Shown here in pieces: positions 51,290 to 60,180 of a DNA stretch of 64,000 bases. The stretch lies in NCBI GenBank assembly GCA_024742355.1, contig JANSYM010000008.1:62001-126000 (forward strand), in the 5' to 3' direction. The translations under genes were made by a program, and so were the position numbers. This stretch comes from Hyphomonadaceae bacterium (lineage in GTDB: Bacteria > Pseudomonadota > Alphaproteobacteria > Caulobacterales > Hyphomonadaceae). Each line of letters begins with the position of its first letter. The first letter of the stretch is position 1. The notes beneath the pieces were generated by a model that was not told the DNA's origin, ran no database searches, and saw only the letters and a list, made by a program, of their open reading frames with translations.

Positions 51290-53644
51290 GCTCGCCGCAG
51301 CGTCCAGAATAGCGCTCGCATCCAGGCGATGCTCGGCATATGTGTCGGGCAGATCGCCGGTCTGGCCGAACCTTTCGGTTCCGAGTGCGCGTACGCGCTG
51401 GCCTTTTACCGATCCGAGCCATGATAGCGTGGAAGGAGCGCCATCGATGAGCGTCACCAGGCCGGACCCTGGGGGCATTGTGCTGAGCAATCGCTCAATA
51501 TGGCTCGTCCGCCCGGCCTCTCCGGTCCAGGGTGATCGCGACGCAGCCATCCAATCCCGGTGCAAGACATCTGGCGAGGTGATCGCGAGCAGCCCAGCGC
51601 CGGGCAGGTCTTCGCGAAGCTGCTCAAAGGCTTCGCGCGCCTCGGGCGCCATCGCACCGCAATAGGCAATCGCAATCGATGCGCCTTCGGACGGCGACTG
51701 CGCCCAATAGGCGCCGTTGAGAATGTCATCGGCCAGCGACGCGCTCATGTCGCGATCGACTTGCTCAAGTTGGCGGGTCGACAGGCGCAAATAGGACGAA
51801 CCGCCCTCCTCGCGCTCAACCGCGTCGAAGGCCTCGCGCAGGATCACCCGCACCTCGTCTGAATAAGCTGGCTCCCAATAGGTCAGGCCTGGTTGGCCCA
51901 TACCGATCAGTGGCGATGACAGAGACTGGTGCGCCCCGCCTTCCGGCGCCAGCGTCACACCGGACGGCGTGGCTGCCAGAATGAACCGCGCATCCTGATA
52001 ACAGGCATAGTTCAGCGCATCGAGACCGCGCGCGATGAATGGGTCATAGACCGTGCCCACCGGGAATATCCGTTGATCAAACAGGTCTTTGGAGAGCCCC
52101 AGCGCAGTCAGCATCAGAAACAGATTGTTCTCGGCAATGCCGAGCTCGATGTGCTGCCCTTTCGGGCTGTGCGCCCAGATTTGCGGGCTGGCAATCTTGC
52201 GCTTCTTGAACACATCTTCACTCGCTGAGCGCGAAAACAGGCCCTTGCGATTGACGAACCCGCCAAGGTTTGTCGACACGGTCACATCTGGCGACGTGGT
52301 CACGATCCGCGAGACAAAATCAGTCTCCTCCCGCGCCAGATCATTCATGATTTTCCCGAAAGCCACCTGGGTCGAGCTTTTTCCGCGCCCGGGATCCGGC
52401 ATTTCCGACAGGCCAGGCACGGAAACCGATGGAGCCGATCTTGTTTCCTTTGTCGCAGCGCGCCAAGGCGCTTCGGCCATAACCTGCTTCGCCCGCTCCT
52501 CACGTTTGGCCGAGAGCCCGGCCAATGGCGCCCATTCTTCACCCTCATCAATACCAAGTCTGTCGCGCAGTTCACCAATTTGCGTTGGCGTCATCAAACC
52601 GGAATGATTGTCCTTGTGCCCCTGGAATGGCAGGCGTCTGCCCTTGGTCGTGTAGGCAATAATCAGTTTCGGCGTCTCGGACGCAGCGGCTTGCTCAAAC
52701 GCCTCCAGCAGCGTGACCAGACAGTGCCCACCAAGCTCGGTCATCAGATTGCCGAGCGTGTCATCATCGTAGGATTCAATGAGTTCGAGCGTCTTGGGCG
52801 AGCGCTTCAAGTCCTTGGTCAATCGGCGCCGCCAGGCCTCTCCACCCTGATAGGTCAGCGCGGCGTAGAGATCGTTCGGACAGTCATCAATCCATTTTCT
52901 CAAACGCGCGCCGCCGGGTTTCTTGAACGCCGCGCGTTGGCGCGCACCATATTTCAGCGTCAGCACGTCCCATCCGGCCGTTTCAAAAATATCATCGAAG
53001 CGGTCGAACATTTTCTCGGATGTGGTGGCGTCGAGGCTCTGCCGGTTATAGTCGACAATCCACCAAGTGTTGCGGATATCATGCTTGTAGGCCTCGATCA
53101 GGGCCTCATATATATTGCCTTCATCCAGCTCCGCATCCCCGAGCAGAGAAATGAATCGGCCCGAATCTTCGGGCGCCATCTCGCCGCGCGCCAGCCACAT
53201 ATCCTGAACCAGGGAGGCGAACGCCGTCACAGCCACGCCCAACCCCACCGACCCGGTCGAGAAATCCACACGGATCTTATCCTTGGTGCGGGATGGATAG
53301 GATTGCATGCCGCCATAGCCGCGAAATCGCTCAAGCTGTTCCTGACTCTGCCGCCCGAACAGGTATTCAACCGCATGCAGAACCGGAGATGCATGCGGTT
53401 TAACGGCGACGCGATCCTTGGGTCTCAGCACATGGAAATACAGCGCGGCCATCAGAGTTGTCATCGACGCACAGCTGGCCTGGTGACCACCAACCTTCAA
53501 ACCATCGCGATTTGGACGGACGTGGTTGGCATTGTGGATGGTCCAGCTCGATAGCCAGAGCAATCTCTGTTCAAGGGCATCCAATCCCTCAATCAGGTCG
53601 GTTCGGCTCAGCTTGGACTCAATAGGTGTCGACGTATCAGGCAT
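51278..53644 (-). CDS. Transketolase-like / homodimeric pyruvate dehydrogenase E1-like enzyme
   Basis: Thiamine-diphosphate enzyme of 788 aa resembling the homodimeric AceE-type 2-oxoacid dehydrogenase E1. It is about 100 residues shorter than typical AceE. The N-terminal 'HVRPNRDGLKVGGHQASCASM' and the ThDP/metal site 'LLGDAELDEGNIYEAL' with following 'WWIVDYNRQSLD' are clear, and the pyrimidine domain contains 'ELGIAENNLFLMLTALG'. No E2 or E3 gene is nearby, so partner and substrate are open; similar proteins are often labelled simply transketolase. It follows the barrel-like gene by 39 bases and is probably transcribed from the LdtR-like regulator promoter. Confidence 0.83.
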   Translation of the reverse strand: MPDTSTPIESKLSRTDLIEGLDALEQRLLWLSSWTIHNANHVRPNRDGLKVGGHQASCASMTTLMAALYFHVLRPKDRVAVKPHASPVLHAVEYLFGRQSQEQLERFRGYGGMQSYPSRTKDKIRVDFSTGSVGLGVAVTAFASLVQDMWLARGEMAPEDSGRFISLLGDAELDEGNIYEALIEAYKHDIRNTWWIVDYNRQSLDATTSEKMFDRFDDIFETAGWDVLTLKYGARQRAAFKKPGGARLRKWIDDCPNDLYAALTYQGGEAWRRRLTKDLKRSPKTLELIESYDDDTLGNLMTELGGHCLVTLLEAFEQAAASETPKLIIAYTTKGRRLPFQGHKDNHSGLMTPTQIGELRDRLGIDEGEEWAPLAGLSAKREERAKQVMAEAPWRAATKETRSAPSVSVPGLSEMPDPGRGKSSTQVAFGKIMNDLAREETDFVSRIVTTSPDVTVSTNLGGFVNRKGLFSRSASEDVFKKRKIASPQIWAHSPKGQHIELGIAENNLFLMLTALGLSKDLFDQRIFPVGTVYDPFIARGLDALNYACYQDARFILAATPSGVTLAPEGGAHQSLSSPLIGMGQPGLTYWEPAYSDEVRVILREAFDAVEREEGGSSYLRLSTRQLEQVDRDMSASLADDILNGAYWAQSPSEGASIAIAYCGAMAPEAREAFEQLREDLPGAGLLAITSPDVLHRDWMAASRSPWTGEAGRTSHIERLLSTMPPGSGLVTLIDGAPSTLSWLGSVKGQRVRALGTERFGQTGDLPDTYAEHRLDASAILDAAASLLA

Positions 53645-53683
53645 ATTCGCCTTCTAGGACGGATTTCGTTGCAAAAACACCCC

Positions 53684-54370
53684 TCAAAACCGCTTTGCGA
53701 CGGCAATGAAGATGCTCTCCTCGACAAAGAAACCACCATTCTCGTTTCGGTAGCCGATCGAGTAATCGTTTCGCCCGTCACGCCACAAAAGCTCCGACTG
53801 AACCTTGTCCGATGACGCGTTGGCTGCGCCGCGCTCTATCCAGACTTGCGAGACGCTCCAGATGTTTTCCGACAATTGCTGCCCGAACCCGAACTCCTGG
53901 CGTTGGCGTCGGCAACCATCATGTTCGCGGGCGACGGCTTCGGCGAAAGCGAAGCTCTGGCGTTTCAGCCATTGTCCAGACCAGGAGATGCCAGCTCTCG
54001 CCTCCGCGCCGAGCGTGTCACAGCCATTCCGACCACCGATCGCTGCCCCTTCGAGCACTCCCACTTCGGCGGTGATATTCCACGTGCCTATTTGCAATAT
54101 TCGATGGCGCAAGGTTGCCCGCCAGCCATCCGCGTTGAAATCGGTCGCGTCTGGATAAGCAACCGTTTCGAGTTTCAGGCTTGCGGTCAACGTGTCTCGG
54201 ATGCCGTACTCGGCGTAGACGTCGCCGCGCCAGGCCTCCAAACCGTCCACCCGCTCTCGGGCGATCGAAGAACGCGCATAGGTCGACTTTTCTGCCAGAG
54301 TCCAAGGAGCTGCCGCAGCCTCAGGCCACGACAGCACCAGGAATAAGATAAGTAGCACTCTCCCAAGCAT
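53684..54370 (-). CDS. Exported beta-rich protein, probably outer-membrane barrel
   Basis: Protein of 228 aa with a signal peptide ('VLLILFLVLSWPEAAAA') and a mature part of amphipathic beta strands ending in 'ESIFIAVAKRF'. The terminal Phe and alternating pattern match outer-membrane barrels recognised by BamA. No family name can be given. It contains two cysteines ('GCDTLG', 'HDGCRRQ') possibly bonded in the periplasm. It lies 40 bases after the LdtR-like gene and 39 before the PDH-E1-like gene on the same strand. Confidence 0.7.
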   Translation of the reverse strand: MLGRVLLILFLVLSWPEAAAAPWTLAEKSTYARSSIARERVDGLEAWRGDVYAEYGIRDTLTASLKLETVAYPDATDFNADGWRATLRHRILQIGTWNITAEVGVLEGAAIGGRNGCDTLGAEARAGISWSGQWLKRQSFAFAEAVAREHDGCRRQRQEFGFGQQLSENIWSVSQVWIERGAANASSDKVQSELLWRDGRNDYSIGYRNENGGFFVEESIFIAVAKRF

Positions 54371-54410
54371 CCCGCATACTATTCAAGTATTCGAGAAAGA
54401 GTACACTCAC

Positions 54411-54920
54411 CTATAGTTGAAAACGGATCTGGTCAGTCCAGAAGCGCTCGAGGCGCGAAACCGTTTTGTTCAGTTGGCTCAGATCGTCCTGACGAACGCT
54501 CGCCGTTGGCTCCAGAGCCGTCGCCTGGCGATCGAAGAGATCGACGACACGCTGGCGTACCTTGTGACCACGTTCGGTCAGCTTCAGGCGGACGGTGCGC
54601 TTGTCTCGCTCTGAACGAGACTGCAGCAGATAACCACCTTCTTGCAGTTTTTTCACATTATAAGACAGGCTGGTACCTGCAAACGCGCCACGTGAACGAA
54701 GAGCCGAAGCAGGCGTTTCATCTTCACCAATTTCATAAAGAAGCAGAGCCTGGACGCCAGTCAGGTGACGCTCCCCACCACGCTCAAGATCGTCCTTGAC
54801 CACATCATGGAGACGGCGATGCGCCTGCTCCAGAAGCGAAAGAGATTTCACGAAAGATTCAGCGACACTCAGGGAATCGCTCGCAGCCTCGGCTGCGCCA
54901 TAAGTCATTGTCATTACCAT
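54411..54920 (-). CDS. MarR-family winged-helix regulator, LdtR-like
   Basis: Regulator of about 169 aa. A first helical segment, 'FVKSLSLLEQAHRRLHDVVKDDLE', leads to the winged helix with 'GVQALLLYEIGEDETPASALRSRG' and recognition helix 'AGTSLSYNVKKLQEGGYL', then the wing 'RSERDKRTVRLKLTERG'. This resembles LdtR of Rhizobiales, which controls an L,D-transpeptidase and other envelope genes. The track begins at a GTG (54926); ATGs at 54920, 54914 and 54908 are all possible, with a weak ribosome site. An inverted repeat sits directly upstream, as expected for autoregulation. Confidence 0.85.
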   Translation of the reverse strand: MVMTMTYGAAEAASDSLSVAESFVKSLSLLEQAHRRLHDVVKDDLERGGERHLTGVQALLLYEIGEDETPASALRSRGAFAGTSLSYNVKKLQEGGYLLQSRSERDKRTVRLKLTERGHKVRQRVVDLFDRQATALEPTASVRQDDLSQLNKTVSRLERFWTDQIRFQL

Positions 54921-54924
54921 CACC

Positions 54925-54949
54925 ACTCAACTTTTGTTGTAGTTTGAGT
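54925..54949. promoter_or_regulatory. Inverted repeat upstream of the LdtR-like gene
   Basis: ACTCAA-N13-TTGAGT, perfect 6-base arms, starting 5 bases upstream of the ATG at 54920. The spacing suits a dimeric winged-helix protein. The rest of the 160-base gap to the NTF2-like gene (54950-55109) is AT-rich with no gene that I can support. Confidence 0.4.
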
Positions 54950-55109
54950 AGATTTACAGTACTGAGACTTATAATTCGTTAAACACGTCTTGTTTTCGGC
55001 CCCACTTGGTTAACAAAACCGCCGAAAGTGTTACTTTTCACCCCAAAACAAGCTGAAAATTGGGATTTGGGACGTGAAACAGGCAAATTTCTGTTCACCA
55101 TAACCAGGG

Positions 55110-55535
55110 TTAGCCCCCCAGAGGCGTTCCTCTGGCCGCCCAGGCCTCGGTTTCGCCGTCAGCCACCGCCATGACCGCCCTCCACGCGCCATTCACGCGC
55201 TGAAGCACATAAGCAGCCTGCCAGCTGGCGATCTGTGTTCCATCCGCGCCATACATTGCGTCGGACACAACCATCGACGCGGCATCACGATGCAATAAAT
55301 GACACTCGACCAAAGCCCGCTCGACCCGATCGACATTCTGGGCGCGGTAGAAACCGAGCAATACGTCGGTATTCCTGGCGAAATGCTCTTCGCTCTTGAA
55401 GGTGAAGGAGCGCCCCACCTGAGTGGTCAACGCAGGGAAACTCCAATGCGCCGCGATCGACTCGGCATTTTCTGCATTGAACGCTGCGACATAAGACAGG
55501 CACCAGGCCTCGAGTTCGGTGCGCAGATCAGTCAA
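55110..55535 (-). CDS. NTF2/SnoaL-like small protein
   Basis: Protein of 141 aa with the cone-shaped NTF2-like pattern: N-terminal helices 'WCLSYVAAFNAENAESIAAHWSFP', then mixed beta strands ending 'QRVNGAWRAVMAVADGE'. Members range from ketosteroid isomerase to binding proteins, so no reaction is claimed. Translation appears to begin at a TTG that overlaps the end of the 3-hydroxyisobutyryl-CoA hydrolase gene by 8 bases, so the two are coupled. Confidence 0.75.
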   Translation of the reverse strand: MTDLRTELEAWCLSYVAAFNAENAESIAAHWSFPALTTQVGRSFTFKSEEHFARNTDVLLGFYRAQNVDRVERALVECHLLHRDAASMVVSDAMYGADGTQIASWQAAYVLQRVNGAWRAVMAVADGETEAWAARGTPLGG

Positions 55536-56589
55536 AGCTCAACTCATCCTCGCCCAGCGGCGCGAAATACCTGGACACGTCGGCTTCAGACACGGCTTCC
55601 AGCGTCGCCGGTGCCCATTTCGGGGCGTGGTCCTTGTCGATGATCACAGCGCGGACGCCTTCGATAAAATCAGGAGACTGAACCTTGCGCCAGCCGATGC
55701 GGTATTCCATCCGCATATTGTCCTCGAACGTGTCGCATTTGGCGCCTTCGCGAACCTGTCGAAGGGCGACTTTCACCGTTTCGGGAGATTTGGTTCGGAT
55801 CGTCTCGGCTTGCTTGACGGCCCATTCCGACCCGTCCGTATCCAGGGCGGCAACCATGGCCTCGGCGCTGTCACCCGCAAAGCAGGCATTGATCGCGTCC
55901 ATGTCTGCCTCAAAGCTCCCCGCTGGGACAGCGTGCGTCAGCCGCGCCAGGATCTCACCGAGCATCTCCGCTGCGCCCGCGGAAAAATCAGCCTCGGCAA
56001 TCTGTGCCTTCAGGTTCGGGATGAGCTCTGACGGCAGGAAATGCGTCGCCACACGCGCGGCGGCAACGTCCGCGCCTTTCAACCGTGCGCCGGTCAGCGC
56101 CAACCAGGTTCCAAGCTCTCCCCGCAGGCGCGGCAGGAACCAGCCGCCGCCAACGTCCGGGAACAGACCGATGCCGGTCTCTGGCATCGCGAACAGCGTG
56201 CGTTCCGTGGCGATGCGGTGCGAGCCATGAACCGACAGCCCGACACCGCCGCCCATGGTCACGCCATCCATCAAGGCGAGGTATGGCTTGGGAAACGATT
56301 TGATCGCCGCGTTCATACGATACTCTTCAGCAAAGAAGGCGCGGGCCTCCTTGCCATCGCTGAGACCGCTCTCGCGCAGCATGGCAATGTCGCCACCAGC
56401 GCAGAAGCCGCGTGTGCCATCGGCATGGTCAATCATCACCAAGTGCACGTCTGGATCCTGCGCCCAGACGCGCAGCGCCGCGAGAATAGTTTCGCACATG
56501 TCGAAGTTTAGCGCATGCAGCGCGTCGGGGCGGTTGAGGGTAATGTACCCTACCCCGCCTTCGGTCTTGGTCAGGACTGAATCGGTCAT
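55528..56589 (-). CDS. 3-hydroxyisobutyryl-CoA hydrolase (crotonase fold)
   Basis: Crotonase-superfamily enzyme of 353 aa. It hydrolyses 3-hydroxyisobutyryl-CoA in valine degradation. The oxyanion-hole segments are 'RGFCAGGDIAML' and 'DGVTMGGGVGLSVHGSHRIATE', and the catalytic Glu region follows in 'MPETGIGLFPDVGGGWFLPRL'. The C-terminal 'SPDFIEGVRAVIIDKDHAPKW' is typical of the hydrolase branch as against enoyl-CoA hydratases, which are about 100 residues shorter. The rest of the valine pathway is not in the window. Confidence 0.9.
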   Translation of the reverse strand: MTDSVLTKTEGGVGYITLNRPDALHALNFDMCETILAALRVWAQDPDVHLVMIDHADGTRGFCAGGDIAMLRESGLSDGKEARAFFAEEYRMNAAIKSFPKPYLALMDGVTMGGGVGLSVHGSHRIATERTLFAMPETGIGLFPDVGGGWFLPRLRGELGTWLALTGARLKGADVAAARVATHFLPSELIPNLKAQIAEADFSAGAAEMLGEILARLTHAVPAGSFEADMDAINACFAGDSAEAMVAALDTDGSEWAVKQAETIRTKSPETVKVALRQVREGAKCDTFEDNMRMEYRIGWRKVQSPDFIEGVRAVIIDKDHAPKWAPATLEAVSEADVSRYFAPLGEDELSFD

Positions 56590-56621
56590 GTCACGGCGTT
56601 AGCGCGAGACGGGAAAGCGGT

Positions 56622-58262
56622 CTAGTGGCCGCCGCCAAAGATGCCCGTGCGGACATTGTAATCAACCGCAACCGCATAATCGGGATCGTCCTCACTGTCG
56701 ACCATGAGCTGTCCGGCCTTGGTCAGGAGTTTGTGGCAATCACGCGAGAGATGGCGCAGTTTGAGCGTCTTGCCCTTGGCGGCATATTTGGCCGCGAGGT
56801 CTTCGATCGCCTGCAACGCAGATTGGTCGACAACGCGCGAGCGTAGGAAATCGACGATGACAACGTCCGGGTCTTCGTCCGGATGGAACAGTTCAGCAAA
56901 ACCGTCAGTCGAGCCGAAGAAGAGTGGCCCTTCGATTTCGTAGACGGTCGCACCAGGCGTGCGCACCGAGTCGCGCTGCAGAATGCGGATGCGCTTGGCA
57001 TTGTTCCAGGCATAGGCAAGCGCGCTGACAATCACACCAACCACGACGGCCACGGCGAGGTCTTTCCAGACGGTAACGCCGGTGACGAGGAGAATGACAA
57101 AGGCATCGGTCCACGGGATCTTGGACATGATTCGCAGGCTGTTCCAGGCAAACGTGCCGATCACGACCATGAACATGACGCCAACCAGGGCCGCGAGCGG
57201 AATCATTTCGATCCATTGTGATCCGACAAGGATGAAGGCGAGCAGGAACAAGGCTGCAGACAAGCCAGACAGGCGCGTGCGCCCGCCGGACTTCACGTTG
57301 ATCATCGACTGGCCGATCATCGCGCACCCGCCCATGCCGCCGAAGAAACCAGTGACGATATTGGCGCTGCCCTGCGCGACACATTCCTGAGACGCACCGC
57401 CCCGCTCATTGGTGATCTCGCCGACCAGGTTCAAGGTCAGCAGGCTTTCGATCAGGCCGATTGCGGCCAAAACCACGGCATAAGGCAAGATGATTTCCAG
57501 GGTCTCGAGATTGAGCGGCACCATAGGAATGTGGAAGCTTGGCAGTCCACCCTTGATTGATGCCAGGTCGCCGACCACGGGCGTGTTGACGCCGAGCCCG
57601 ATAACGATGGCGGCGACGACCGCGATACCCGCCAGCGGCGCCGGGATGATCTTCGTAATCTTGGGTAGCCCCCAAATGATCAGCATGGTCAACGCGATCA
57701 GGGTCAGCATGATGGTCATTTCCGCTGCGGGGAGCCAATCGCCGTTCGGCAAGAAACTGTGCCCATCAGCATGCGCGGAGCCCGGAACCTGAAACTGCCC
57801 CAACTGCGCCAGGAAAATCACGATGGCGAGGCCGTTGACGAAACCCAGCATGACGGGGTGCGGCACCAAGCGAATGAACTTGCCAAGTTTGAATATGCCT
57901 GCCGCGACCTGCAATATGCCCATCAGCACGACAGTCGCGAACAGGTACTCCACTTCATGCTGCGCCACCAAAGCCACCATGACCACGGCGAGCGCGCCGG
58001 TCGCACCCGAAATCATGCCAGGACGGCCACCCATCACCGCTGTGATCAGACCGACCAGGAAAGCTGCGTACAGCCCCACCAGCGGCTCTACCCCTGCAAC
58101 GAACGCGAAGGCAACAGCCTCGGGCACCAGCGCCAGCGCAACGGTCAGCCCGGCCAGCAATTCCGTTTTTACACGGCTCGGCGTGAACGTGGCGCGTTGG
58201 GTCTGTGCCCAGCTGGACAGGTTGATGCGGTCTGCATAGGCAGCAAATTGGGATCGGGCCAT
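56622..58262 (-). CDS. SulP-family anion transporter with STAS domain
   Basis: Inner-membrane transporter of 546 aa. The membrane part has about 12-14 helices, with early 'ELLAGLTVALALVPEAVAFAFVAG', the SulP signature region, and 'GGMGGCAMIGQSMINVKSGGRTRLSG'. A C-terminal STAS domain follows ('VVIVDFLRSRVVDQSALQAIEDL'). SulP proteins carry sulfate, bicarbonate or other anions. Sulfate would fit a genome with a PAPS sulfotransferase, but bicarbonate (BicA-like) is equally possible from sequence. It diverges from the SDR gene across 172 bases with no clear operator. The ribosome site is weak. Confidence 0.9.
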   Translation of the reverse strand: MARSQFAAYADRINLSSWAQTQRATFTPSRVKTELLAGLTVALALVPEAVAFAFVAGVEPLVGLYAAFLVGLITAVMGGRPGMISGATGALAVVMVALVAQHEVEYLFATVVLMGILQVAAGIFKLGKFIRLVPHPVMLGFVNGLAIVIFLAQLGQFQVPGSAHADGHSFLPNGDWLPAAEMTIMLTLIALTMLIIWGLPKITKIIPAPLAGIAVVAAIVIGLGVNTPVVGDLASIKGGLPSFHIPMVPLNLETLEIILPYAVVLAAIGLIESLLTLNLVGEITNERGGASQECVAQGSANIVTGFFGGMGGCAMIGQSMINVKSGGRTRLSGLSAALFLLAFILVGSQWIEMIPLAALVGVMFMVVIGTFAWNSLRIMSKIPWTDAFVILLVTGVTVWKDLAVAVVVGVIVSALAYAWNNAKRIRILQRDSVRTPGATVYEIEGPLFFGSTDGFAELFHPDEDPDVVIVDFLRSRVVDQSALQAIEDLAAKYAAKGKTLKLRHLSRDCHKLLTKAGQLMVDSEDDPDYAVAVDYNVRTGIFGGGH

Positions 58263-58434
58263 GAGGCGTCTCTGACTTTCGGGAAGAACCGGGCGGTCAC
58301 TACGGCAATTCCCCAGATCGAGCTAGTCCTGATCGTCAGGCAATTCAGTTTTGCCATGATTTTCCTCGCGTCAGAATGGACAAGCCGCTGCAGCTGTTCC
58401 AGCTTGCGCGAAACACACTCTGCAGGAGAAAGAC

Positions 58435-59205
58435 ATGAAGTCGCTGTTCGATATTTCCGGAAAAACCGCCATCGTGACCGGAGGCTCGAGCGGGATCGGC
58501 GCGATGATCGCCCGCGGGTTTGTCGAGAATGGGGTCAAAACCTATATCTCCGCCCGCAAGGAAGAACGACTCAAGGCCAAGGCGGAAGAACTGTCAGAAA
58601 TCGGCACCTGCATCCCAATCCAGGCCGACTTGTCTCAAGTCGCCGGCATCGAAAAACTGATCGCCGAAGTTTCCGAGCGCGAGAGCCAGCTCGACATTCT
58701 GGTCAACAATGCCGGTGCCAACTGGGTCGTGCCGATCGATGAATTCCCCGAAGATGGCTGGGACAAGGTGATGAATATCAACATCAAATCCGTCTTCTTC
58801 ATGACTCAGAAAGCCCTGCCGCTATTGCGCGCGGGCGGAACGCAGGAAGATCCGGCCCGGGTCATCAACATCGCGTCGATCAACGGCATCACCAATCCCG
58901 GAATGCCGTCCTATGCCTACTCGGCAAGTAAGTCCGGCGTCGTCCATCTGACCAAGCATCTGGCGACGGATCTCGCGCGTCACAAGATCAATGTGAACGG
59001 CATCGCACCGGGGTTCTTTCCCAGCGACATGACCAAAGAAGCAACCAATTCAGACGCGATCCGGGAACAGGTGATCAAGCAGATCCCACGACGACGCATG
59101 GGTGAACCGGAAGACATGGCGGGCACCGCCATCTATCTCGCCTCACGCGCCAGCGCCTGGGTGGATGGGCACACCATCGTTCTGGATGGCGGCATGATCG
59201 CCTAA
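58435..59205 (+). CDS. Short-chain dehydrogenase/reductase
   Basis: Classical SDR of 256 aa. It has the cofactor loop 'TGGSSGIGAMIARGF', then 'LVNNAGANW', the active-site Ser in 'NIASINGI' and 'YAYSASKSG' giving the catalytic Tyr-x3-Lys. The Arg/Lys-rich 'YISARKEERLKAKAEEL' after the second strand favours NADPH. It resembles RhlG/FabG-type 3-oxoacyl reductases and gluconate dehydrogenases; the substrate is not determinable. It has a CAGGAG site and overlaps the convergent protease gene by 4 bases. Confidence 0.88.
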   Translation: MKSLFDISGKTAIVTGGSSGIGAMIARGFVENGVKTYISARKEERLKAKAEELSEIGTCIPIQADLSQVAGIEKLIAEVSERESQLDILVNNAGANWVVPIDEFPEDGWDKVMNINIKSVFFMTQKALPLLRAGGTQEDPARVINIASINGITNPGMPSYAYSASKSGVVHLTKHLATDLARHKINVNGIAPGFFPSDMTKEATNSDAIREQVIKQIPRRRMGEPEDMAGTAIYLASRASAWVDGHTIVLDGGMIA

Positions 59206-60155
59206 GTCGCGCTGGGCGTGTCGCTGATCATGGGCGCAATCCAGACCTTATAGTGCGCCACCCGGACATAAATGCCGGGCGCTTCGCGACGGGCGCAGCC
59301 AAGCCCCCAGCTGACAATCCCGATCTGGACAGGCGGCCCTTCCGGTGGGCGATGCACGAGCGGGCCACCACTATCGCCGGTACAGCTATCCTGCTCTCCG
59401 ACACCGGCGCAGATGTGCGTCTCGCCGCTGATGAGCAGCCCCTCGAACTGGCCGGGGTCGTCATAGCGGCTGATGGCGACATCCATTCTGCGTTTGCAGG
59501 CGACCGGATTGAGCGGTGGAACATCTGCCTGTTGCAAAGCCAGGCTGGGCGCATTTACGGCGCCGCGGCGACCGATTGCCGTCTCGGCGCTGCCCGCTTC
59601 ATACAAAAAGCCATAGCCGGCAACCTGAACCTGGTCGCGCCGAACGCGAACTGGTGGCGCGACAAATCCATCCAGCGTCGCCACAGGCCCGGTCCATGTG
59701 CCGTCGATTTTCAGGAGAGCAACATCATGCCCTTTGTGCGACTGACCGGTCGCGTAGCTGGGATGAACGTGCAGTTCGGCGAGTTCGTAGGTGACTTCGG
59801 TTGGGTCATGCGAGAGATCGCCCAGTCCGGCAACGATGGTCAACGGTCCGAGATTTTGCGGTCCTTGCGCCGGATCAGTGGCTGGCTGGTACTGGATCAC
59901 GCGCGCTTTGCCGCTCGCATCGGTTTCGAGACGCGCATGTTCGACACAATGCGCCGCCGTCAGCACCCATTGCTCAGAGATCATGGTCGCGCCGCAAAGA
60001 TGGTAGGCCCCGCCTGTTGCGTGCGAAATCTGCAGCGACGCCATTCCGGGCCACTCGCCAATATCTGCCGGTTCACCACCAACAACACAGCCGGACAGGC
60101 CGACAGACAATGCCGCGGTGCTCAGCAGGCTTTTGTGAATTCGATTCATCTTCAT
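59202..60155 (-). CDS. Trypsin-like serine protease lipoprotein (S1)
   Basis: Secreted S1 protease of 317 aa. The signal ends in a lipobox ('LSVGLSGC'), so it is probably membrane-anchored. The catalytic triad is 'LTAAHC' (His), 'HDVALLKID' (Asp) and 'CTGDSGGPLV' (Ser). The residue six before the catalytic Ser is Asp ('QDSCTGDSGG'), as in trypsin, so cleavage after Arg or Lys is expected. There is no clear activation peptide as in zymogens. The ATG at 60155 with GAGGGGG is preferred over 60248. It lies 25 bases after the TauD-type gene on the same strand. Confidence 0.88.
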   Translation of the reverse strand: MKMNRIHKSLLSTAALSVGLSGCVVGGEPADIGEWPGMASLQISHATGGAYHLCGATMISEQWVLTAAHCVEHARLETDASGKARVIQYQPATDPAQGPQNLGPLTIVAGLGDLSHDPTEVTYELAELHVHPSYATGQSHKGHDVALLKIDGTWTGPVATLDGFVAPPVRVRRDQVQVAGYGFLYEAGSAETAIGRRGAVNAPSLALQQADVPPLNPVACKRRMDVAISRYDDPGQFEGLLISGETHICAGVGEQDSCTGDSGGPLVHRPPEGPPVQIGIVSWGLGCARREAPGIYVRVAHYKVWIAPMISDTPSAT

Positions 60156-60180
60156 GACCCCCTCTTGCGGATCATGAAAC

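Noticed and set aside
58328-58340. Small palindrome CCTGA-TCG-TCAGG between sulP and the SDR gene
   Set aside because: Five-base arms occur often by chance and no regulator gene is adjacent.
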